DNA from: Tannerella sp.
GTDB lineage: Bacteria; Bacteroidota; Bacteroidia; Bacteroidales; Tannerellaceae
Length of the DNA: 44,584 bases
NCBI GenBank assembly: GCA_031285685.1
Contig: JAITVS010000218.1
Location: forward strand, 1 to 44,584
Direction: 5' to 3'
Part shown: positions 25,734 through 33,950 of the stretch, one piece after another
Layout: every line of letters starts with the position of its first letter
Position numbering within the stretch: position 1 is the stretch's first letter
Made by a program: the position numbers and the translations under genes
Notes under the pieces: model-generated
Told to the model about the DNA's origin: nothing
Databases searched by the model: none
The model's input: only the letters and a program-made list of their open reading frames with translations

Positions 25734-26201
25734 TCAATACTGGCGTTCCAGTAACCATGCATCCTGGAAATTGGGAGCATACTTTGACTTGATGGCGTCA
25801 CGGCTTCTGGCCGCATCGGCTTTACTGTCAAAACTCGTCACAATAACACGCAACATACCATAGTCATTTTCCGCAATAACCGGTCTGTATCCTTCATCAA
25901 GCATACGTTCTTTTAATGAAAACGCATTCGTTCTGTTTTTGAAACTGCCTATTACTACAGAATATTTCTTTAATCCGGATCCATCCTCACCATGTACGGG
26001 ACTCACTTTCTCCTGCTTAACAGACTCATAGGAGATTTCTTCAGAAGTCAACACTTCCGTATCATCCTCTTCATCTTCCCATGTATTATCAGTTGACTTA
26101 GCCTGTTCATAAGCCGTTTTATAAGCGCTGCTTTTAGATTTGCAGGAGCCTAGCGTAAACATACAGCATATTGCTGCTCCGAATAACAAAATCTTTTTCA
26201 T
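25734..26201 (-). CDS. SPOR-domain lipoprotein
   Basis: 155 residues. The N-terminus MKKILLFGAAICCMFTLGSC is a lipoprotein signal with Cys20 as the acylated residue. A charged linker (about 30-75, rich in Glu/Asp) follows. The SPOR domain covers about 78-150: KKYSVVIGSFKNRTNAFSLK, LDEGYRPVIAENDYGMLRV and ARSRDAIKSKYAPNFQDAW. SPOR domains bind denuded glycan strands at the division septum, so this is a peptidoglycan-associated periplasmic protein. It has its own promoter at 26231-26263, and murB, another peptidoglycan gene, follows after a terminator. Confidence 0.88.
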   Translation of the reverse strand: MKKILLFGAAICCMFTLGSCKSKSSAYKTAYEQAKSTDNTWEDEEDDTEVLTSEEISYESVKQEKVSPVHGEDGSGLKKYSVVIGSFKNRTNAFSLKERMLDEGYRPVIAENDYGMLRVIVTSFDSKADAARSRDAIKSKYAPNFQDAWLLERQY

Positions 26202-26230
26202 TTTGATCTCTTTTTATAATAAATTTTCCG

Positions 26231-26263
26231 CAAAGATAACTATTTTTATTCTTAATATCCAAA
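26231..26263 (-). promoter_or_regulatory. Promoter for the SPOR gene
   Basis: On the minus strand TTTG (26263-26260), a 21-nt spacer and TATCTTTG (26238-26231) match the Bacteroidota consensus. The start codon is 30 nt past the -7 box. The -33 box begins just 12 nt after the stop of the DUF1080 gene. Confidence 0.65.
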
Positions 26264-26274
26264 TACTTCGGACA

Positions 26275-29200
26275 TTATTTCAACTCTTTGATACGTATAT
26301 TACGGAATTTCACAGCAGAGCCATGCCCGAGAAAACCGATATGCCCCGACTTGTTAAACAGTCCCGGATGTTCTTTCCCGTCCATTGTACCATTTGCGGT
26401 AGCTTCCTTAATGTCACCGTCCAGGATGACAACCCCGTTCAATGTTACTTTTATATGATTACCATCAGCCACAATCTCCTGTGTATTCCATTCGCCGACA
26501 GGCTTCAGATAGCCTCGTTTTGCCGGGATAATTCCATATACGGAGCCATGATACTGATAATCATGCAATTTCTTATAAACAGGATGTTCACTATCCAGGA
26601 TTTGAATTTCCATTCCCACATAAGCAGCGTCCCCTTCAAGCGGCGTGCGTATGCCTACTCCATTATTCGCAGCAGGAGTTAATTGAAAATCAAAGCGGTA
26701 AATAAAATTAGCATACTCTTTTTTCGTATACAGGTTTCCACCGTATTTCGTATCGGCCGCTACGGATATACAACCGTCTTCCATCTTATAGTCAACAAGA
26801 TTCCCGGTCCACTCGTGCATATTGGTTCCGTCAAAAAGAATTTTAAATCCTTCCTTTTGTTCATTTTCCGACAACTTGTATGGCTCCGTACGTTTTAATT
26901 CTCTTACATATAGGTTCCGGTAGTAAACTTTACTTCCGTGCGCCTGAAGTTCTATCTGCTCAACAGCCGGTATCGGCTGCGAACGATCCCAGTAATTCTC
27001 CAGGATCACATTGTCGACTACAAGTTCGCCGTTCAGTCTGACGGTAACGCGGTCGCCGACCATCTTGATATATAATGTATTCCATTCTCCCAGCTTATTA
27101 TCCGCCACCTTCAATGGCTTACTCGGATTTACCGTATTGTTATAAAGACCTCCGGAGCCTACCTGCGCACCGACATTCACCCGCGAGGTATCCCATATCT
27201 GTACCTGAGGCGTTCCGCGAAGATAAATTCCGGCATCAGGTTCCGGTCCTGCAGGATCAAGCTTCCAATCCACATACATTTCAAAATCACCATATTGCTT
27301 TTCCGTACAGATATTATCTCCCTTACCGTTAAAAACAAGCTCACCGTCAACAGCCGACCAGCCGGAACGCATCACTTCGTCAGCTTTAACCTGAGCGCTG
27401 TTTAATGCAGCAGGTTTCATCTTTGCACGTTGAACAGGATTCGCAACAAGCCCTTTCCATCCGGTCAGATCTTTTCCATTAAATAAGGAAACAAAGCCTG
27501 CTTCATCCGGCATTTCATCCAGATGCTTGCGTATAGCCTGACGCTGATAATCGGCATCCGGATTATTTAATGCCGAAGCAGCTTTATTCAGCAGCTCCTT
27601 CACATTCGTACCGGTATAGTTTTTATTGGCAAGGGCTATTTCCATGATTGCCAGCGCTGCATTTTCTTTTAATGCCTGGTCATCTATAAATTCACCGGCA
27701 TACAACATCGCCAGATAGGTTCCGGTCTTTCCGATATTCTTCAGAATCTTATTTTTTTGCTCGTCAGTCCCGGCAACCTCCATCGCTTTACGTAAAAAGA
27801 TGAGGCGGTTTTCTCCGGTCATTTTTTCACCTGAGACAAGTGCTATATAAGAATCTACCGCTTTTTCATGATAGGGAGAAGAGGATGTTTTGCAAATAGC
27901 ATACAACGCTTCTTCGGCATCAAAACCTTTCCAGGAGCGTAATGCTTCAAATGCAGCGTCTTTAGACGACCCGCTTCCTTCGTTAACTCCCTGCACAATG
28001 ATCTCCAGCGCTGCCGGATCCCCTGTTGACGACAATACCGGATAATACAAATATTTCTTCGAATCACCCGCCTGCAACATACGGCCTGTGACTGTCTCGG
28101 TCTGTTTCTCCGGAGAAAGCGAAGATATAGCCGAAGCGACAGCCTGCTGTAACGGAGAAACGAAGGACGTTTCGGCAGTTTCAAGCATTCCGCACAAAAC
28201 AACAACATCTTTTTCGGAAACAACATCCTTCAGTGCTTTATAAGCCGCATTTTTAACTTCCGGTGAAGCACTTTTGGTCTGTTCCATCACAGTCGTAAGA
28301 TATGCGTCCGCTTTATGTAAAGAAAACAATTCTATTGCCGCTATCTTTCCTTTGTCGGAAGCCTGACTCACAACTTTTGCCAAAGAGGGAGATATATCAC
28401 CATCGAAAGAAGATAACACATTCTTAGCCAATGATATAATCTGGAGATCATTACTCTTAAATAAATCCGTCAACGCCGGAAGCGCATCTTTATCACCGAT
28501 GGTGCCCAGGGCACCGGCAGCTGCCTGCTTCACTTCAAAATCAGAATTATCCAACAACTGCACCAATGTATGTGTACCGGTTCGATCAATACCTGTTTCT
28601 ATTACTTTCAGAACCTGCTTTTTATCCGGACATTGCGCTTCACGCCCGATCCAGTTTAATACATCAACCTTATCTTCGGTTTTAGCTTTCGGTAACATTT
28701 TGAACATTTCCGTATACATCGCCTTATCCGCATAATCAGATGCATATCTCAAAGCGGCATTCCGGTATGCTTTATTTCCATCTTTCAATGCAGTCTTAAG
28801 CGTTTTCAGTTTGTCCGGTTGAGTAAGAAAAATTACTTCCAGCGCTGCAATACGTATCTGCGGCGATCCTGCCTTCGTGGCATTCTTCAGAAGTCCCTGC
28901 GCAGCAGCAAAAGCTTCTTTTGTCTCACCTTGTCCATAGACTCGCTTTATTAACTGTATATATGCATCGTTGGCATCCGTAACTTCCGGTTTATAGCCTG
29001 TCGCAGCAGCAACCGCCGCCAGTTCTGCCAGCGATTCTTTGCTTCCCGTCCGGCTCAATGCTTTAAGGACAACTCCTTTTGTTTTCAGATCACTTGTACC
29101 AATCATTGTTCCGAGCAAATCTTCCGCACCTGAAACCGATGGTACGACATCGCCCAACGCCTGTATTATATTCCGTTGGGCTTCCGGAGAACGGGCGCTA

Positions 29201-29727
29201 CGACTCATCAATGCCATCTGTAAGGCCTTACCGGCTGATTCCCCTCCGATAGATGCTATAGCACACGCCGCAGGGCTACTCAATTCATCTTCCGTCAGAT
29301 ATCCGGACAATTTATTAATACCGGCATCCGAACCGACAAGAGCCAATTGACGTATAATAAAGGCTTTCGTCTCACGCTCATTCGTTTCATCCAAAGCTGC
29401 GATAAAAGCCTGTTCTGTTTTATTTTTCAATATTTCATCAGCAGAAGCATAATGCGTAAGCCCGCTTAACGCGTATTCCACAGCCGAATTATCTCCTTTT
29501 CCCGGAGGATTCATCATACCGACAAGGATTTTAACTCCCTCTACCCCGGTTTCGGCCAATTCTTTCATCAACTGGTCATACGCTTTCGGTTTCTCTGCAG
29601 GAAGCTGGGCCAACACGTCGGCTATAACCGTAGAAACTGCCCGGTCAGCCGGAGTCTGCGCAGTTATGAATCCTGCACATAGCACAAAAATGCTGCATAT
29701 AAGGCAACTATATAATTTATTTTTCAT
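26275..29727 (-). CDS. HEAT-repeat protein with two C-terminal DUF1080 (3-keto-glycoside hydrolase/lyase-like) domains
   Basis: 1150 residues, signal peptide 1-23 (ending FITAQ). Residues about 30-730 are HEAT-type helical repeats (for example SDFEVKQAAAGALGTIGDKD and GNKAYRNAALRYASDYADKA). Two DUF1080 (PF06439) jellyrolls follow: about 742-950 (FVSLFNGKDLTGWKG, DAGIYLRGTPQVQIWDTSR, EWNTLYIKMVGDRVTVRLNG) and about 958-1150 (FKILFDGTNMHEWTG, NNGVGIRTPLEGDAAYVGME, EWNTQEIVADGNHIKVTLNG). DUF1080 members cleave 3-keto-glycosides or bind glycans, in the periplasm or at the surface. The gene follows the Gfo/Idh oxidoreductase after 29 nt on the same strand, so they likely act together: oxidation of the sugar at C3, then bond cleavage. 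The HEAT scaffold probably organises partners or substrate. Confidence 0.85.
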   Translation of the reverse strand: MKNKLYSCLICSIFVLCAGFITAQTPADRAVSTVIADVLAQLPAEKPKAYDQLMKELAETGVEGVKILVGMMNPPGKGDNSAVEYALSGLTHYASADEILKNKTEQAFIAALDETNERETKAFIIRQLALVGSDAGINKLSGYLTEDELSSPAACAIASIGGESAGKALQMALMSRSARSPEAQRNIIQALGDVVPSVSGAEDLLGTMIGTSDLKTKGVVLKALSRTGSKESLAELAAVAAATGYKPEVTDANDAYIQLIKRVYGQGETKEAFAAAQGLLKNATKAGSPQIRIAALEVIFLTQPDKLKTLKTALKDGNKAYRNAALRYASDYADKAMYTEMFKMLPKAKTEDKVDVLNWIGREAQCPDKKQVLKVIETGIDRTGTHTLVQLLDNSDFEVKQAAAGALGTIGDKDALPALTDLFKSNDLQIISLAKNVLSSFDGDISPSLAKVVSQASDKGKIAAIELFSLHKADAYLTTVMEQTKSASPEVKNAAYKALKDVVSEKDVVVLCGMLETAETSFVSPLQQAVASAISSLSPEKQTETVTGRMLQAGDSKKYLYYPVLSSTGDPAALEIIVQGVNEGSGSSKDAAFEALRSWKGFDAEEALYAICKTSSSPYHEKAVDSYIALVSGEKMTGENRLIFLRKAMEVAGTDEQKNKILKNIGKTGTYLAMLYAGEFIDDQALKENAALAIMEIALANKNYTGTNVKELLNKAASALNNPDADYQRQAIRKHLDEMPDEAGFVSLFNGKDLTGWKGLVANPVQRAKMKPAALNSAQVKADEVMRSGWSAVDGELVFNGKGDNICTEKQYGDFEMYVDWKLDPAGPEPDAGIYLRGTPQVQIWDTSRVNVGAQVGSGGLYNNTVNPSKPLKVADNKLGEWNTLYIKMVGDRVTVRLNGELVVDNVILENYWDRSQPIPAVEQIELQAHGSKVYYRNLYVRELKRTEPYKLSENEQKEGFKILFDGTNMHEWTGNLVDYKMEDGCISVAADTKYGGNLYTKKEYANFIYRFDFQLTPAANNGVGIRTPLEGDAAYVGMEIQILDSEHPVYKKLHDYQYHGSVYGIIPAKRGYLKPVGEWNTQEIVADGNHIKVTLNGVVILDGDIKEATANGTMDGKEHPGLFNKSGHIGFLGHGSAVKFRNIRIKELK

Positions 29728-29756
29728 CTTTCAATCATTAAATGGTTAACTAAAAA

Positions 29757-31013
29757 TCAGATATTCCAGGGAGCTCTCATTGGTTGATCGAGTAGTTTAT
29801 TCGCCGCTTCATCGTTGACAAATTGCAGTTGAACCGGATCAAAGTGAAGTGTCCTGTTCAGACGCAAAGCGACAGCGCCCATATTAACAATTGTAGATGA
29901 ACGAAAACCGTTACGTTCATTAAGAGCAAATGGCTGACGTGTTCTGATACACTCTATCATATCTGTCTGCTGTACAGCCGGTTCGGGATAATCCGCAAGT
30001 TTTTTCTCCCATCCGGGTATATCGCAAACAAAGTTTTTATAAACATTCCCTTTCGGGCCGGCTATATAAGGAGTATCCGGATTTCCGTAATCACCACCCC
30101 ACAACACAATCTGACAACCATCTTCATACGTATAGGTAATAGAACGCCATGTTCCGACAGCATCAGGATGCTGCTGAGGCGCATCGACCTCAACTTTCAC
30201 CGGGCTCGTTTCATCTTTGCCCAATATGTATTGTACGGGATCAATATAATGTTGCCCCATATCACCCAATCCTCCGCCATCATAATCCCAGTATCCGCGA
30301 AAAGTCTGATGTACGCGATGATGATTATAAGGCCTGTAGGGTGCCGGTCCCAACCACATATCATAATCAAGTTCAGCCGGTACCGGTTCCGGCTCCAGAT
30401 ATTCTTTACCTACCCAGAAAAATTTCCAGTTAAAACCGGTATATCCGCTGATAGTTACCTTCAATGGCCAGCCGAGGAGCCCGCTTTGAACAAGCTTCTT
30501 TAAAGGCTTAACCGGTGTGCCTAATCCATAAAACGGATCCGCAAAGCGGAACCATGTATTAAGGCGAAAGATATTCCCGTATTGTTTTACGGCTTCCATC
30601 ACCCGTTTTCCCTCACCGATCGTCCGGGTCATCGGTTTTTCACACCAGATATCTTTTCCGGCTTTTGCCGCCTCTACGGACATAATGCCATGCCAATGAG
30701 GAGGTGTTGCAATATGGACAATGTCCACATTCGAATCCAATATTAAATCACGAAAATCATGGTATTCGGCAATTTTTTCCGGCACAAGCGCTTGGCCCAT
30801 CGCCAGATGGTTCTTGTCGACATCACAAATGGCGACAAGTCGCGTACCGGCATAATTCAAATGCCCACGCCCCATGCCACCTACCCCGATAATACCTTTG
30901 GTCAACTGATCGCTTGGAGCGATAAACCCCTTCCCCAATACCTGACGCGGCACAATTGAAAACAGGGCAAGCCCTCCCATTGTTTTAATAAAATTCCTTC
31001 TGCTTGTTTTCAT
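29757..31013 (-). CDS. Tat-exported Gfo/Idh/MocA-family oxidoreductase
   Basis: 418 residues from the ATG at 31013; four codons upstream begin only at a TTG. The N-terminus MKTSRRNFIKTMGGLALFSI is a twin-arginine signal, so the protein folds with its cofactor and is then exported. A Rossmann loop (IIGVGGMGRGHL), VAICDVD, VHIATPPHWHG and WCEKPMTRTIGEGK (family EKP motif) are followed by the C-terminal beta-sheet domain with GYWDYDGGGLGDMGQHYIDP. Exported members carry tightly bound NAD and oxidise or reduce sugar hydroxyls, often at C3. It is first in an operon with the HEAT-DUF1080 protein, which supports a 3-keto-sugar function. The exact sugar is unknown. Confidence 0.88.
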   Translation of the reverse strand: MKTSRRNFIKTMGGLALFSIVPRQVLGKGFIAPSDQLTKGIIGVGGMGRGHLNYAGTRLVAICDVDKNHLAMGQALVPEKIAEYHDFRDLILDSNVDIVHIATPPHWHGIMSVEAAKAGKDIWCEKPMTRTIGEGKRVMEAVKQYGNIFRLNTWFRFADPFYGLGTPVKPLKKLVQSGLLGWPLKVTISGYTGFNWKFFWVGKEYLEPEPVPAELDYDMWLGPAPYRPYNHHRVHQTFRGYWDYDGGGLGDMGQHYIDPVQYILGKDETSPVKVEVDAPQQHPDAVGTWRSITYTYEDGCQIVLWGGDYGNPDTPYIAGPKGNVYKNFVCDIPGWEKKLADYPEPAVQQTDMIECIRTRQPFALNERNGFRSSTIVNMGAVALRLNRTLHFDPVQLQFVNDEAANKLLDQPMRAPWNI

Positions 31014-31053
31014 TTTTATTTTCAAATAATTAATTTAAGGTAAAAGTCAATCG

Positions 31054-31061
31054 CAAATGTA
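31054..31061 (-). promoter_or_regulatory. Possible -7 box for the oxidoreductase-DUF1080 operon
   Basis: The minus strand reads TACATTTG here, fitting TAnnTTTG, 40 nt before the ATG at 31013. No TTTG is found at 19-21 nt upstream, so only the -7 element is supported. Confidence 0.45.
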
Positions 31062-31113
31062 CACTTTTTTTATCAAAAAGGCATGACTTAAACATATCTT
31101 TGCGACTTTCGCT

Positions 31114-31150
31114 CAAAAACAAAAAGAGATGTATCATCTGACACATCTCT
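31114..31150 (-). terminator. Terminator after the fimbrillin-like gene
   Basis: AGAGATGT (31125-31132) and ACATCTCT (31143-31150) form an 8-bp stem with a 10-nt loop. On the minus strand it is followed by TTTTGTTTTTG, so it ends leftward transcription 63 nt past the stop at 31213, before the oxidoreductase promoter. Confidence 0.78.
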
Positions 31151-31212
31151 CTCTTTCGCAATTTTTATTATAAAAAACCAAATTTACACACCCGTGGTTA
31201 TTTTTTCTCTAT

Positions 31213-33514
31213 TTATTTTTTAAATATTTGCGACGCTATTTTATCTTTTGCCAATCTGAGTCTTTCCAGCTCATCCTTTGTTAATGGCGTAGAATTTGTA
31301 TGCACATCCTTCCCGTTATTACACAACGGACGATCACTACTCCACTTAGGAATTGACGGATTCGATTCACGCATGATTCCATAATGAGTAATGCGGTCAT
31401 ATCTGATTTTTGCCGCATATGTAAACTTTGTTGCAAACTGAGTAGGCGCCTGAACAACTCCCTTATCTTTCAAATCAACAAGAAAACTCTGAGAATGTAC
31501 CAGTGTGCCTCCTACATTCCTATAACTTGTCTTTTCCGTAGTCCAAGTGATATCTTCATTCAGATATTTTTCCATTTCACCACCTTTATAACAACGAAGA
31601 GTCGCTCTGACAGCCCATGATTCATCAGCTTCTCCATGCCTCCACCATGTAAGATACAATCCCAGATTCAGATAACGGGGAACATCTGTCGCATTATTAA
31701 ATGACTCCGCATCAAAATAAACGGTTTCACCCTGACCAACCAAAGCATCTCCCCCCTAGTTTAACAAATTAATAACACCGCCATAATATTTGGAATTATA
31801 CAGCACAGACCTACCCGTAGCTCCGAACCAACTTCCAGTATAAAGACTACTCCAATTAGAAGGTTTATTGACCAGATTTACATCGTTGTATAATTCTCCG
31901 TATCCGACCGGCATATGTTCAAAAGGCGGATACTTTGTCTCATTATCAACTTCAAAGCCATTATTTTCAAACATAAAAGCAATATCAACATCAAGATTAT
32001 TTCTCCTGCACCATTGTATATCTATTACAAAGTATCTGAATTCCGGGATATAAACAAATTCGTTCTGAAGAAGAGGTACTGTTACTTTATAAGTAGGATC
32101 ATTTTCATGATAAACGGTAACGAAACCCGGACGATCCGTATTCGTATTATTATGCAATACTTTCGCCTTTATCTTGCCGCTTACAGGGTCATAGGCCATG
32201 GATTGAATCCAACTTCCCGTATAGCTTTCAATAACAAACCTGGAATCACCTCCAAACGCAATAATGTCCGGTATATACACAACAGTATCAGCACCTACAG
32301 GGTTTCCTATATAAAGCGTGTCCGGTACGTCCAAATGTAAATTAGAAACCTTTACGGTCGAATATTTAGGATTTTCTCCGGTTGTTTTCAGCGTAACAAT
32401 ATCATTCCCATATACGGAATAATCTATAGGAGATGTTTTTCGAGTGAAAGTAACGGGTGTCGAACCGATTTCTCCTTTAATGCATGAGGTTCCCGCAACA
32501 CAACAGCTTTCGACAAAAGACCAGGTATGTGTACTTTCAACGGTGATCGTTTTCGACGGATTCGTCGGCGAAAGGTAAATCACGGATGGAGACGCCGACA
32601 TTACGCCATAATCCACGTCCGTTATAATTTTATAAACCTTCTGCGCCTCCAGCGTTTTATTTATATTTTTTGTTAGCGTATAATCTACTCCATCCACCGT
32701 GTAACGAATCGTCGCCGTTGTCATGATTGTAGGATTTATAACGATATAAGCTTTCAGGCTATCTACCGAATTATCCGGCATGACTGCGTTTTCAAGAGTC
32801 AGCACCACAGAGTCGCATCCATTTGTAAATGCCGGTTTTGCATTTGCCTTTGTAATATCGATATTATAATCTCCCGAAAGAACCACCCCGTTATCCGCTT
32901 TGAATACAATTTGAGTCACCGGTTTTCCTAAAACTGCGGCATGATTCGATTTAAAACTTAACTCAAGAATACATGTCGTATGTGTAAAATCGAGTGCGAT
33001 CTCTCCGGATGACGATACTACCGAATTAGAACGCGCATACATAAAATGCATTTTTGCCGATATGCGTACTATTATCACTTCCGTTTTGGGTCTGAACTTT
33101 TCCTATGCAATGCTGAAGAGTGGCGGCATTCGTCGACTGTTCTCTTCTCCAGGGATAATAAACAAAAAAACGATGCCGATCGGATCCCCAGTGTATATCC
33201 GATTTAAACACTCCGCGATTCTGACCGGCATAAGCCGAATGCAAAATAGCTCTGTCGTTTACGGTTTCAGGATCTGTGTCCGAACAAAAAATCCCTATCT
33301 GGTCATGTTCCTGCCACAATATCTGGTAATTACTTCCGACAGAGGTATAAGTTGCAGCATCTTCGCTTACACTAAACGTTGGATTTTTATATACATCAAT
33401 ATCTAAAATATCTTTTTCTATTACCGAATCCGAACAAGAGACCGCTCCTATTACTGCAACCGCAATAACAAAAAACAGAGATGCAATTTTTGCTTTTAAA
33501 CAATTATTTAACAT
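31213..33514 (-). pseudogene. Broken fimbrillin-like (Mfa-like_1) lipoprotein gene with BACON-type domains
   Basis: Three minus-strand segments make one protein of about 760 codons. Segment 1 (33514-33026) has a lipoprotein signal (lipobox VIGAVSC), then the fimbrillin N-terminal pattern (NYQILWQEHDQIGIFC, KVQTQNGSDNSTHIGK). Reading then has to skip one base at an A5 run (33055-33051) to continue as MHFMYARSNSVV, the usual HIG..FMYA block. Segment 2 (to 31759) carries the rest of the fimbrillin domain and BACON-like repeats (SPTNPSKTITVESTHTWSF, RPGFVTVYHENDPTYKVTV). An in-frame TAG at 31758-31756 separates segment 3 (to 31213), which continues in the same frame without an ATG (ALVGQGETVYF to SQIFKK). 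Two independent lesions argue for a pseudogene; assembly error is the alternative. Intact relatives are cell-surface lipoproteins or fimbrial subunits. Confidence 0.72.
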
Positions 33515-33895
33515 TATATTTGCATTTAATTCGTCACAAACCTTCTTAAAAAAAATAAAATCTAAATCGATTCTTAACCGGCAACAAAATTATTTCGTTT
33601 TCCAAATGTTTGCACTATATTTATCTCTACATTTAATCCGAAAGACATTCAGCCAAAATATACAAAATCAAACAAGCGCCTATACAAACCTCTACACAAA
33701 GCGGTACAACATGAATAAATCTGCTTTATTAAGACATAAAAACAAGGGTTAAGATAAAACAAACATCGATACATAACACAACCATACCTTATCACACAAT
33801 CTAAAAACCGGTATCTGTTCAAATGATAAATATAGCAAATATAAAGCCAATTCGTTAATCAATATTTATATATTTTAGCATAAAAAAATTTATCA
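33515..33895. other. AT-rich divergent intergenic region
   Basis: About 380 nt without a convincing gene, between the leftward fimbrillin-like gene and the rightward regulator promoter. On the minus strand TAATTTTG (plus 33585-33592) fits a -7 box about 70 nt from the fimbrillin start, but no -33 box is well placed. The remaining sequence is AT-rich, and I see no hairpin, repeat or RNA gene. Confidence 0.5.
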
Positions 33896-33927
33896 TTTGC
33901 TCATTTTCATATTTTTTTTTATTTTTG
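33896..33927 (+). promoter_or_regulatory. Promoter for the tandem regulator genes
   Basis: TTTG at 33896-33899, a 20-nt spacer, and TATTTTTG at 33920-33927 match the Bacteroidota consensus. The start codon is 24 nt past the -7 box. Confidence 0.7.
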
Positions 33928-33950
33928 TCCCATAAAATAGAGGTTTATAA

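Noticed and set aside
26140-26682. 180-residue plus-strand open frame across the SPOR start and the DUF1080 3' end
   Set aside because: It is antisense to two well-supported genes and spans the SPOR promoter; composition is that of a shadow frame.
31095-31102. Plus-strand TATCTTTG that fits a -7 promoter box
   Set aside because: No plus-strand gene follows; the next ~2.8 kb is covered by minus-strand coding sequence, and there is no paired -33 element.
33026-33078. Programmed +1 frameshift in the fimbrillin-like gene
   Set aside because: The site has only a GGC AAA AAT context with no stop at the shift point, no known slippery pattern and no stimulating hairpin. A second lesion in the same gene makes decay or error more likely.
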